Under the pieces are notes generated by a model. That model made no database searches. It saw only the letters and a program-made list of their open reading frames with translations, and was not told the DNA's origin. From positions 1 through 22,235 of the IMG/VR virus record IMGVR_UViG_3300008107_005969: a stretch of DNA of 22,235 nt. One strand, 5' to 3'. Origin of the DNA: a virus. This document shows positions 1-7,122 of this stretch, one piece after another. The translations under genes were made by a program, and so were the position numbers. The first letter of the stretch is position 1. Each line of letters opens with the position of its first letter.

Positions 1-1
1 A

Positions 2-274
2 AAGAAACCAACATTAAATGAGGTGATGTATGAATGCGAAAAATTCATACGAGACCAAAGCGTTTCTGGTGGACTAGATATTAATTCGATCTTTGCTGAT
101 GCTATTGAAGGTGCGGTCATTTATGTTAAGTTTGATATAACAATAAATGGTGTAAGTGAGTGGGATGTAATTGTATCAAGTGATATTAAGAAAATCAAGA
201 GTGGTAAAAAAGCATTCTTGCGTACAAAAAATGGCTACACAAGAGCCGCAGATAGAATGGGCGTGCAAATTTAA
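2..274 (+). CDS. Unrecognised protein, 5' end outside the window
   Basis: The reading frame is open to the left edge of the window and stops at TAA 272-274, so at least 91 codons are visible. In-frame GTG (23) and ATG (26) codons exist, but the only purine-rich stretch (GAGGTG) touches them directly and is too close to act as a ribosome site. I therefore read this as the C-terminal part of a longer gene. The visible part is a mixed alpha/beta sequence with no motif I recognise; its end is basic (KSGKKAFLRTKNGYTRAADR). It is followed after 10 bases by rmlB, whose TTGAGG ribosome site lies in that gap, so it is probably co-transcribed with the sugar genes. No function is proposed. Confidence 0.55.
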   Translation, partial: KKPTLNEVMYECEKFIRDQSVSGGLDINSIFADAIEGAVIYVKFDITINGVSEWDVIVSSDIKKIKSGKKAFLRTKNGYTRAADRMGVQI

Positions 275-284
275 TTGAGGCTTT

Positions 285-1157
285 ATGACTACATTTGTGA
301 CTGGTGGTTTGGGATTTATTGGTTCTAATTTTGTAATCTCTCATCTGAAGAAGTATCCTGAAGATGAGATCATTATCATCGACAATAATTCTTATGCTGC
401 AAACGAAAGCAATTTAGAAGGTTATTGGAACGATTGGCGACTCAAACTCAAGCGTTGCGACATTCGCAATTTCGGGCATTTGGAGAGTTTGTATCATGAT
501 CACGAGCCGCATATTACTTTCCATTTTGCTGCTGAATCTCATGTGGATAATTCCATTCGTGGCGACGATATTTTCTTGGATACAAATATTAATGGAACCC
601 ACAACATTCTCAAGTGTATTCGCAAATACGGTGGGAAATTAGTCCACGTTTCTACTGACGAAGTGTACGGAAGTTTGGGTCATGATGATCCAGGGTTTAC
701 TGAAAGCACTCCATACGATCCTCGCAATCCATACTCTGCAAGCAAAGCAGCCAGTGACCATTTAGTTCGTGCTTATGTCAACACGCATGGGCTTGATGCA
801 GTTGTGACTAATTGTTCAAATAACTACGGTCCGCGACAACATTCAGAAAAGTTCATCCCGACAGTCATTCGTCACATTAAGAACAATACTCCAATCCCTG
901 TTTATGGCACAGGTCAGAATATTCGCGACTGGTTGTTTGTTGAAGATCATTGCGAAGCATTACTGACTATTGGTCAAAACTTTAAATCTGGCGAGCGATA
1001 CAATATCGGCGGCGGCGTCGAGATGAGTAATCTAGATATGGTTACACTCATTCTTGATTTGATGGGTAAGCCAGTTCACATGTATCAGAACTGGATTAAT
1101 TTTGTACCTGATCGTATGCACAAAGGTGATTTCAAAACAATTGCTTCCTGTATATGA
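285..1157 (+). CDS. rmlB: dTDP-glucose 4,6-dehydratase, C-terminus missing
   Basis: The enzyme converts dTDP-glucose to dTDP-4-keto-6-deoxyglucose with bound NAD+. Seen: Rossmann glycine motif GGLGFIGSN at residues 7-15; catalytic Asp-Glu in STDEVYG; the YSASK active-site pair (YxxxK); and the signature CSNNYGPRQHSEKFIP, which marks the dTDP rather than the CDP-glucose branch of this family. Start ATG 285 has TTGAGG just upstream. Homology ends near FVPDR (about residue 278). The remaining residues to the stop at 1157 are out-of-frame reading of rmlA. Family members are about 340-360 aa, so roughly 60 C-terminal residues are absent. The break coincides with a missing rmlA start, so a block of DNA is gone rather than a single base changed. 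As written, the substrate-binding C-terminal lobe is incomplete. Confidence 0.88.
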   Translation: MTTFVTGGLGFIGSNFVISHLKKYPEDEIIIIDNNSYAANESNLEGYWNDWRLKLKRCDIRNFGHLESLYHDHEPHITFHFAAESHVDNSIRGDDIFLDTNINGTHNILKCIRKYGGKLVHVSTDEVYGSLGHDDPGFTESTPYDPRNPYSASKAASDHLVRAYVNTHGLDAVVTNCSNNYGPRQHSEKFIPTVIRHIKNNTPIPVYGTGQNIRDWLFVEDHCEALLTIGQNFKSGERYNIGGGVEMSNLDMVTLILDLMGKPVHMYQNWINFVPDRMHKGDFKTIASCI

Positions 1158-1641
1158 TAAGCCGCTTGTATATTATCCAATTTCTACATTAATGATGGCT
1201 GGCATTCGTGATATTATGATTATCACCTCCCCTGCTGATCGCGCACCATTTGAGAATTTAATTGGTGATGGTTCGCAATGGGGTCTTAATATTACATACG
1301 CAACTCAACTTGAACCTAAAGGCATCGCTGAATGTTTTCGTATTGCCGAGAAATGGATCGGTAGAGATGATGTGACTCTTATTCTTGGTGATAATATTTT
1401 CTACGGTAATGAATTAATCAATCGTTTCAATCATGCTGCTTGGAATAACTCTGGTGCAACATTGTTCGCATATCACGTTGCTGATCCAGAAAGATTTGGT
1501 GTAATTGAATTGGACGATAATGATGAGCCTGTAAGAATTATCGAGAAGCCTAAATTTGCACCAACCAATTATGCGGTCACTGGGCTTTACTTTAAATCGG
1601 ATTATGGTAAATACTTGTCTCAAATTTTGAGGGTGAAATAA
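1120..1641 (+). pseudogene. rmlA: Glucose-1-phosphate thymidylyltransferase, N-terminus and an internal block missing
   Basis: RmlA makes dTDP-glucose from dTTP and glucose-1-phosphate, the step before RmlB. Seen: TKVISKQLLPVYDKP at the very start, then GDGSQWGLNI, LGDNIFYG and NYAVTGLYF, all hallmark RmlA segments. The first 20 or so residues, including the nucleotide-binding GGxGTRLxP loop, are absent; the only in-frame upstream start (TTG 1102) lies inside rmlB sequence and is not credible. After TGLYF (about 1592) the text jumps to KSDYGKYLSQIL, which matches the extreme C-terminus of RmlA, so about 100 residues of the sugar-binding half are missing in frame. The stop overlaps the next start (TAATG). 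What remains cannot be a working enzyme. Family identity is firm; whether the loss is biological is not. Confidence 0.85.
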
Positions 1642-2468
1642 TGAGTGACGTGAAGCAAATGATTGAAGAGTTGGTTGCGGCTGTTGGTACACCGAAGTAC
1701 GCATATAATTGCAAAGAGTTTACTCCTGGCAAGGATACTGTCTTTTATTCTGGTCCATATTGGGACGAGAAGGAAGTCATTGCTGGTGTCACTGCATTCC
1801 TAACAGGTAAGTGGCTCGTTTCTGGTGAGCAAGTTGCCAAGTTTCAGTGGGCGTTTGGACATAAGTTCAATGTAAAGCATTGCCACATGGTCAACTCTGG
1901 TTCATCGGCTAACTTGACGATGGTTGCTGCGCTCAAGAAGCATTTGGGTTGGAAAGATGGTGATCAAGTTATCGTTTCACCAGTAGGCTTCCCAACTACA
2001 ATTGCTCCGTTGGTTCAAAATGGGCTTGTGCCAGTCTTTGTTGATATTGAAATGAAGACACTCAACTTTGATCTTGATCATGTTGAAAAGTGGATCACCG
2101 ATAAGACCGTTGCCATTTTTGTCTCACCAGTTCTTGGCAATCCGCCAGATATGGACCGAATCAAGGCTATGTGCGAGAAACATGGCATTCGTTTGATTGG
2201 TGATAACTGCGATTCACTTGGCACAAAGTGGGATGGTAAACTTCTGACGGATTATTACTATGCGTGGACAACATCTTTCTATCCTGCTCACCACATTTCA
2301 ACGGGCGAAGGCGGCATGGTTTGCTCAAATGACGAAAACCTCATCAACACCGCTCGTAGCATTAGCTGGTGGGGTCGTGATTGCCGTTGCGTTGGTGCTG
2401 CTAATCTATTGGCTTGCGGAACATGTGGTAATCGCTTTGATAAATGGCTTGAAGGATATTCTCTTTGA
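1641..2468 (+). CDS. rfbH: RfbH-type PLP/[2Fe-2S] 4-keto-6-deoxyhexose 3-dehydrase, N-terminal part
   Basis: These enzymes belong to the DegT/DnrJ/EryC1 aminotransferase fold but remove the C3 hydroxyl of a nucleotide-linked 4-keto-6-deoxy sugar, using PLP/PMP and a [2Fe-2S] cluster. Seen: SGPYW and the NSGSSANL phosphate-binding loop; the GDNCDSLG PLP aspartate region; SFYPAHHISTGEGG, where a histidine replaces the Schiff-base lysine of normal aminotransferases, the diagnostic RfbH/E1 change; and a cysteine cluster (DCRC, then ACGTC) fitting the iron-sulfur site. ATG 1641 follows a good GAGGGTG ribosome site and overlaps the rmlA stop. Homology runs to RFDKWLEGY; the frame then stops at 2468. 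The C-terminal third continues in another frame with about 60 residues missing. Confidence 0.87.
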   Translation: MSDVKQMIEELVAAVGTPKYAYNCKEFTPGKDTVFYSGPYWDEKEVIAGVTAFLTGKWLVSGEQVAKFQWAFGHKFNVKHCHMVNSGSSANLTMVAALKKHLGWKDGDQVIVSPVGFPTTIAPLVQNGLVPVFVDIEMKTLNFDLDHVEKWITDKTVAIFVSPVLGNPPDMDRIKAMCEKHGIRLIGDNCDSLGTKWDGKLLTDYYYAWTTSFYPAHHISTGEGGMVCSNDENLINTARSISWWGRDCRCVGAANLLACGTCGNRFDKWLEGYSL

Positions 2469-2787
2469 GAAGTATATTTCAGGCGTTCGTGTTGCTGAGA
2501 ATCTTCTCTTGGCTGATCCGTCATGGTTCGGCGTACCACTGATTACGGATACACCTGAACTGAAGGAAAAACTTCAAGCATTCTGCGAAGAAAACAAGAT
2601 TCAAACTCGCAATTACTTCGCTGGAAATATTCTGCTGCATCCTGGCTATAAGCATCTTGACGATGCTTCGAAGTATCCAAACGCAAACAAGGCATTGAGC
2701 AACGTATTCTTCGTTGGATGCCCACCGCATTATGGTGAAGAAGTGTTTGCCTACTATGAGAGTGTAATGCAAAAATGGGTATGCTAA
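2461..2787 (+). pseudogene. rfbH: RfbH-type dehydrase, C-terminal fragment in a shifted frame
   Basis: This continues the preceding dehydrase. FEKYISGVR, then ADPSWFGVP, then IQTRNYFAGNI, then VGCPPHYGEE are the usual C-terminal landmarks of RfbH proteins. The segment is in frame 1 whereas the N-terminal part is in frame 3. The family segment that should lie between them (the part normally holding the GYNLKP-like motif and following helices, about 60 residues) is absent, so this is a deletion and not a simple one-base slip. There is no start codon at the point where homology begins. The stop (2785-2787) overlaps the start of the next gene. Confidence 0.8.
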
Positions 2788-3659
2788 ATGTTTTCGGAGG
2801 AAACGGGTTCGTCGGATCGCAATTCTGCAATACAACGAAAAATGGGTATTTCAAAAATTATCGAGAAAATATCGGAGTATTTTCTCCCGACGTTGTTTAT
2901 TTTATTAGCACTGTTGACAATTATAATGTACACGTCGATCCTACTCTGGATATACATACTAATTTAACCATACTTGTAAAGGTTCTTGACAATTACAAAG
3001 CCTATATAAAATCATCTAAACAACCTGGATGCTTTAATTTCATCTCAAGTTGGTTTGTGTATGGTCGAGACTCTGGCTTCGGTGAGGGGTCAATCGGTAT
3101 TTCAGAAACTGATTTATGCGATCCGAAGGGATTCTATTCCATTACAAAGAGATGCGCCGAGCAGTTGCTCATGTCATACTGCGAGACGTTTAATTTAAAC
3201 TATCGCATTTTGAGGTTGGCGAATGTTCTTGGTCCAAATGATAAAAAGGTTTCTGCGAAGAAAAACGCAGTCCAATATCTATTGGGCGAACTCTCTGAAA
3301 ACAAACGAGTCGACCTCTATGATAGCGGTTATTTTTATCGTGATTATATTGATGTTCGCGATTGCGCTAGAGCAATCGATCTGGTTATCAACAAAGGCGA
3401 ACTCAACTCAATCTACAATATTGGAAACGGAAAGGGAATAATCTTCCGCGACATTATTCGCTATGCTCGAGATGCCATGGATTCTGGCTCAGAGATTCGT
3501 ACGATCGAACAGAAAGAGTTTCACAAGAAAGTTCAATCCTCTCGCTCTTTCTTTATGGATAATACCAAGTTGAGAGAACTCGGTTATCGTCCAGAATACA
3601 CCATCAACGAAACAATTGATAGCGTCATTCAAGGCATCTTAACGAATAAAATTAACTAA
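2775..3659 (+). CDS. Extended short-chain dehydrogenase / nucleotide-sugar epimerase-reductase
   Basis: An NAD(P)-dependent extended SDR, probably the last sugar-modifying step of the cluster (4-keto reduction or epimerisation); the exact substrate cannot be read from sequence. Seen: FGGNGFVGS dinucleotide loop at residues 7-15, ISSWFVYG (catalytic Ser strand), YSITK (YxxxK), LANVLGP, and RDYIDVRDCARAI typical of nucleotide-sugar SDRs. The stretch between the glycine loop and the next strand (SPDVVYFIST) is only about 25 residues, shorter than in bacterial family members; I recall similar compact forms in aquatic T4-like phages, so I treat the gene as intact at 294 aa. The start could be ATG 2775 or ATG 2781; both overlap the end of the dehydrase, suggesting coupled translation. 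Confidence 0.8.
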   Translation: MGMLNVFGGNGFVGSQFCNTTKNGYFKNYRENIGVFSPDVVYFISTVDNYNVHVDPTLDIHTNLTILVKVLDNYKAYIKSSKQPGCFNFISSWFVYGRDSGFGEGSIGISETDLCDPKGFYSITKRCAEQLLMSYCETFNLNYRILRLANVLGPNDKKVSAKKNAVQYLLGELSENKRVDLYDSGYFYRDYIDVRDCARAIDLVINKGELNSIYNIGNGKGIIFRDIIRYARDAMDSGSEIRTIEQKEFHKKVQSSRSFFMDNTKLRELGYRPEYTINETIDSVIQGILTNKIN

Positions 3660-3693
3660 ATATACTAGTAAAATCCCACAGTGTGGAGAGAGT

Positions 3694-4836
3694 ATGTTTG
3701 GCTTCAAGCAGTATATTCCATTATTATCAGAACAGAAAAAACCAGTTCGCGGAATACTACACCTCCCACATCCTTCTGAAGCCGCTTTTAACACTCGTAA
3801 AGGCGCAGTCGGTTCCACTCTCTCCAAGATTCAAGGTGTTATCAGTGGTCGCACTCCGATCACTCGTAAGATCGACGATCGAATGTCTTTCCAAGCCATT
3901 CGCACACCAGAAGGTAAAGTCGGTGTAAAGTATAAAGGCACTGGCGCAACTTATAACTTCTCTTCAGAAGATATTAAGAAACAACACAGCGAAAAGCCAT
4001 ACATCGCTGGTCCACTTATGAATATCCTCAAGCACGTCCATAAAGTGCTTCCAAAGGGTTCAGGAGAATATCAGGGTGGATATCTCAGTTCTCTTGAAGA
4101 CCGCACCGAAGAAGATGGCAACATCGGTCACAAACCGAATACTATTCGTTATTCTGTAGATAAAAATTCTGCAGAAGGAAAGAAACTCGCAAAGGCTCCA
4201 TTGAGCATTGCGCTTCACTCTCGTATTGCTGCTGATGGCAGCACATCTCCAATCGGTGAAGGCGAGTTGCAAGAACATCCAGATGTTCATCTAATGAGTC
4301 ATCTTGTTTCTTCAGAAGAAAGAAAACTCAGCCCAGAAGCAAAGCGAAAAGCACTTGAACATATCGCTGCAGCAAAAAAACTCTCAAAAGATCATTCACA
4401 TGACCACCATGAAGGTCATGAAGAAACTCTATTGCGTTACGCAAACTCAACTGTTGATAGTGGAGAAAAGCCAAGTGCAAAGGGTTACACAAAATTTCTT
4501 CAACAAGATCATCAAAAGAAGATTGATAAAGTTAAGACTGATAAAGCAAAGGCTCAGAAAACTGAAGTCATGAAAGCATCAATTAATCATGTAAATGATA
4601 ATCTTGATAAGTTTGATAGAACATTCGAAGTTCATCATCATATTCACCAAGCAACTCAAGCTGTTGCAAATGCTTTATCCAAAACAGCGCATGGTGGATA
4701 CTCGCACAAGATAAATGGTCAAGAAGCTGCTGGCGAAGGGTTTGTTTCTGGAGGAATGAAGTTTGTTCCTCGAGCATTTACTGAAGCAAATCGCAAACGT
4801 TCAGCGGAATTGAAAGCACAAAAGAGTGTATTATGA
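3694..4836 (+). CDS. T4-like phage protein with ligase/nucleotidyltransferase-like motifs (probable DUF6267 family)
   Basis: 380 aa; from memory it resembles a family of T4-like phage proteins I believe is called DUF6267. Its landmarks fall in the order of covalent nucleotidyltransferases (DNA/RNA ligases): KIDDR at residues 59-63 in place of KxDGxR (motif I), GEYQGGY at 124-130 (motif III-like), HKPNTIRYSV at 146-155, EGFV at 348-351 (motif IV) and MKFVPRAF at 355-362 (motif V-like). The motif I glycine is Asp here, so activity is uncertain. A Lys-rich helical insert with His-rich patches (233-242 and 314-318) separates the halves. The N-terminus MFGFKQYIPLLSEQ resembles T4 capsid-targeting peptides. 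ATG 3694 follows GTGGAGAGAG. The stop overlaps the next start by four bases. Confidence 0.7.
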   Translation: MFGFKQYIPLLSEQKKPVRGILHLPHPSEAAFNTRKGAVGSTLSKIQGVISGRTPITRKIDDRMSFQAIRTPEGKVGVKYKGTGATYNFSSEDIKKQHSEKPYIAGPLMNILKHVHKVLPKGSGEYQGGYLSSLEDRTEEDGNIGHKPNTIRYSVDKNSAEGKKLAKAPLSIALHSRIAADGSTSPIGEGELQEHPDVHLMSHLVSSEERKLSPEAKRKALEHIAAAKKLSKDHSHDHHEGHEETLLRYANSTVDSGEKPSAKGYTKFLQQDHQKKIDKVKTDKAKAQKTEVMKASINHVNDNLDKFDRTFEVHHHIHQATQAVANALSKTAHGGYSHKINGQEAAGEGFVSGGMKFVPRAFTEANRKRSAELKAQKSVL

Positions 4837-5429
4837 GTAAAGCAACATTCACCTTTGGAAGATTTAATCCACCAACCGAGACTGGTCATGGCAAATTGGT
4901 TTCTGCTGTTCAAGCGCATGCAGAAAAAACTAGTGGCAAACATTATATCTTTCCATCACATTCTCAGGACTCAAAAAAGAATCCATTGAGCCACAAAGAT
5001 AAGGTTGGTGCAATGAATCGTTTGTTCCCAAATGCAAACGTTGTTGCGAGTGGCAAAGTGCGTACTGCAATTGATGCTATGAAACATTTAGAAGCGCAAG
5101 GTCACACTCACGTCACTATGGTTGTAGGTTCTGATCGCGTTGATAACTTCCAATCTCTACTCGATAAATATAGAACTAAAGAGTATCCAAAAATTAAAAA
5201 GGTTAATGTTGTATCAGCAGGAGATCGTGATCCAGATGCAGAAGGAGCAGAAGGTATGTCTGCTTCTAAACTTCGTGAATTAGTTTCTGCTGGCAAGAAA
5301 AAAGAATTTGTTTCACATTATAGCGATCCAAAATTGGGCGCACATATACATGATAAGGTAAAAGCAGGTATGCAAATGGAATCAGTTTCACCTATATCCT
5401 TAAGAATATCTTTTCGCGTTTTGATTTAA
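4833..5429 (+). CDS. NMNAT/cytidylyltransferase-like nucleotidyltransferase, C-terminus disrupted
   Basis: Member of the HIGH-motif nucleotidyltransferase superfamily, which transfers AMP or CMP to a phosphate-bearing acceptor. Seen: TFGRFNPPTETGH at residues 7-19 (HIGH-type loop), the phage-typical SQDSKKNPL (44-52), VVGSDRV, VVSAGDRDPDAEG, and GMSASKLRE near residues 140-148 (ISTMTS-like second motif). Compared with the usual FNPPTxGH there is one extra residue (FNPPTETGH), so the Thr/His normally three places before the final His is displaced. Homology ends at about VKAGMQME (near 5380); the last 15 or so residues are read out of frame from the following kinase segment and are probably not native. 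ATG 4833 overlaps the previous stop. The acceptor is unknown. Confidence 0.8.
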   Translation: MSKATFTFGRFNPPTETGHGKLVSAVQAHAEKTSGKHYIFPSHSQDSKKNPLSHKDKVGAMNRLFPNANVVASGKVRTAIDAMKHLEAQGHTHVTMVVGSDRVDNFQSLLDKYRTKEYPKIKKVNVVSAGDRDPDAEGAEGMSASKLRELVSAGKKKEFVSHYSDPKLGAHIHDKVKAGMQMESVSPISLRISFRVLI

Positions 5430-6622
5430 CTGAAGTTCAAGCTGATCAAATTCTCACTGGTGCTGCCGCAGAACTATTCGAATTAAATAAAAACATTGTG
5501 ATCAATGGTGCCAATGATGCCGATAAAATCGAGCTTGTGCAAACCATGCTTGAAGGATATACATTTGATTTTGTTCACGTATCTGTAACAAATAAAGTTT
5601 CTCGTTTGCGCAACGAACAACGCGAACAACCAATTGCAGAATCAAAGAGAATTGAGAAGTATCTCAAGGCTGAGCAATTAGCAAAAGATGTTGAAGCATT
5701 TATCTTTAACAACTCAATCAATCTTAATGAATCAACTGAGATGGAAAGAGTTTTCTTTGGATCTCAAATTGAGAAAATTCTAGAGCGTATTATGACTCTT
5801 GGTTTGGAGATTCAAGAGGAATCTTCACCAAAGTCTTTTACTCTTCTTCGCGAAAAAAAGTTTCCACCAGTCGCGAAAGATAAAGAATCTGGTTTACCAA
5901 AGAAATATGTTCGTGGATTGAGTGCATCAACAGCAAAAGCACGCAAGACTCATTGGAAAAAGATGGATAAACTTTCCGATAAAGATCCGCGAGCATATGA
6001 GCCAGCTCCTGGCGATGCAACTGCAAAAACGAAACCAAGCACGCATACTCTCGCTGTTCGTAAGATGATGGATGAGGCTGAGCAACAAAAGGTTCGCCGT
6101 ATTGCTCGTAGTGGCAATATCACTGCAGTGATGGACAAGCGTAAAGAAACAGGTCGTGTCAGTGAGTCTGCAGATTCTTCAATTTCTGCAAAAGCCAAGA
6201 AGTCAGGCATCTCTGTTGGTACACTTCGTAAAGTTTACAAGCGCGGAGTTGCTGCTTGGAATTCTGGACATCGTCCAGGAACGACACCACAACAGTGGGG
6301 TCATGCTCGTGTAAATTCTTATATCAATAAGGGTAAGACTTATCACACAGCAGATAAAGATTTGCGCGAAGAAGCAGACATTGATGAACTATTTGAAATG
6401 CAATTGGTGGGTACAGATGAATATCGTAAGCATGCCATTGCTATGACACCAGGACAAAATCAGGAGATTGAAAATGCTTACACTGCTACGAAATCTGTTA
6501 CAGCCAAAGAAGACTGTGATTGTGGAGGAGAAGGCATCCAGTTCCTCCAGGATATGAGCGTGTTAAGTCTTGGGGTGGCGCTTATGAACTACGCAAGATT
6601 CGCGAAAAGCCAGCAACGGTGA
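5393..6622 (+). CDS. P-loop kinase C-terminal half fused to small phage domains; start missing
   Basis: The first block, about 5393-5720, resembles the C-terminal half of a small phage P-loop kinase (YILKNIFSRFDL, NIVINGAND, VTNKVSRLRNEQRE). The Walker A loop and the start codon that should precede YILK are absent. The frame stays open upstream into the previous gene, and the first in-frame start-like codon, GTG 5498, lies inside homology. Next comes a module around GLPKKYVRGLS...AYEPAPGD (5858-6070) and one around SGISVGTLRKVYKRG...WGHARVNSYI (6200-6370); from memory both are recurrent small domains of unknown function in T4-like phages. Motifs of type (L/I/M/V)-x-E (LLRE, MMDE, RVSE, DIDE) lie between the modules. 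Homology ends near CDCGG (6525); the rest to 6622 reads through an apparent break. Confidence 0.6.
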   Translation, partial: YILKNIFSRFDLTEVQADQILTGAAAELFELNKNIVINGANDADKIELVQTMLEGYTFDFVHVSVTNKVSRLRNEQREQPIAESKRIEKYLKAEQLAKDVEAFIFNNSINLNESTEMERVFFGSQIEKILERIMTLGLEIQEESSPKSFTLLREKKFPPVAKDKESGLPKKYVRGLSASTAKARKTHWKKMDKLSDKDPRAYEPAPGDATAKTKPSTHTLAVRKMMDEAEQQKVRRIARSGNITAVMDKRKETGRVSESADSSISAKAKKSGISVGTLRKVYKRGVAAWNSGHRPGTTPQQWGHARVNSYINKGKTYHTADKDLREEADIDELFEMQLVGTDEYRKHAIAMTPGQNQEIENAYTATKSVTAKEDCDCGGEGIQFLQDMSVLSLGVALMNYARFAKSQQR

Positions 6623-7122
6623 AAGAAGCTGTAGAATATCACATGGAAAATGAGATCTCTTTTACGGAAAATGTATTTCGTCCAGGCTCAGAGATGTTCT
6701 TCGAGATGATTGCCGAAGCCAAGAAACTTTATAAAGAAGGCAAATATACACCTGCTGATGAATTCGAATTAGACATGCTCAATTCCGATATCGGAGAGAA
6801 AGTAATCTTCGAAGGTCAGGAAGTGATTCTTGACTATCCATTCGAAGAAGAGTTGAACGAAGAAGATAAAACTGGCGGCAAGGGTATTGGCAAGCCATGG
6901 CGCGAAGGCGGTGGCGGTGCTGTTTATGTTCGTGACGGTGGATCAATTCGTAAAGTCAGTTTCAGTAAGTCTGGAATGAAAAAGAGATATATGGACCCTG
7001 CTGCAACTCGTAGTTTCGTTGCTCGTCATCGTTGCTTAACAAACAAAGATAAGACTAGCGCATCCTATTGGGCATGCCGTTGGCCAAGATTCTTTAGCAA
7101 TTCAGGCAAGACATGGTGGTAA
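6520..7122 (+). CDS. Multi-domain T4-like phage protein of unknown function, continuation of the previous gene after a break
   Basis: Frame 1 opens at TTG 6520, but plausible protein begins near PPGYERVKSWGG (6544), suggesting the N-terminus belongs to the gene in frame 2 upstream and that DNA is missing near 6525-6545. Modules seen: FRPGSEMFFEMI...DIGEKVIFEGQ...LDYPFEEE (6674-6855), a domain type I know as widespread in T4-like phages of aquatic bacteria; GKGIGKPWREGG with a strand-rich AVYVRDGGSIRKVSF (6873-6970); and a C-terminal FVARHRC...KDKTSASYWACRW (7014-7085), whose Cys, Arg and aromatic residues recur at the ends of many such phage proteins. No enzyme motif is visible. The stop is immediately followed by the cupin start. 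Confidence 0.65.
   Translation: MWRRRHPVPPGYERVKSWGGAYELRKIREKPATVKEAVEYHMENEISFTENVFRPGSEMFFEMIAEAKKLYKEGKYTPADEFELDMLNSDIGEKVIFEGQEVILDYPFEEELNEEDKTGGKGIGKPWREGGGGAVYVRDGGSIRKVSFSKSGMKKRYMDPAATRSFVARHRCLTNKDKTSASYWACRWPRFFSNSGKTWW

Noticed and set aside
1102-1119. TTG 1102 as a genuine start for rmlA
   Set aside because: It lies inside rmlB coding sequence, has no ribosome site and would omit the essential nucleotide-binding loop.
2440-2480. Programmed ribosomal frameshift in the dehydrase gene
   Set aside because: No slippery heptamer is visible and about 60 family residues are missing, so a shift would not restore the protein.
285-3659. Reading the sugar genes as a bacterial chromosomal island next to a prophage
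   Set aside because: They are on the same strand and tightly spaced with phage genes, their base composition does not obviously differ, and no integrase or attachment site is seen.
3655-3693. ACTAAATA as a late promoter and the palindrome CCACAGTGTGG (3676-3686) as an operator or terminator before the 3694 gene
   Set aside because: The octamer has two mismatches, the palindrome can form only a four-pair stem, and there is no T-run; too weak to call.
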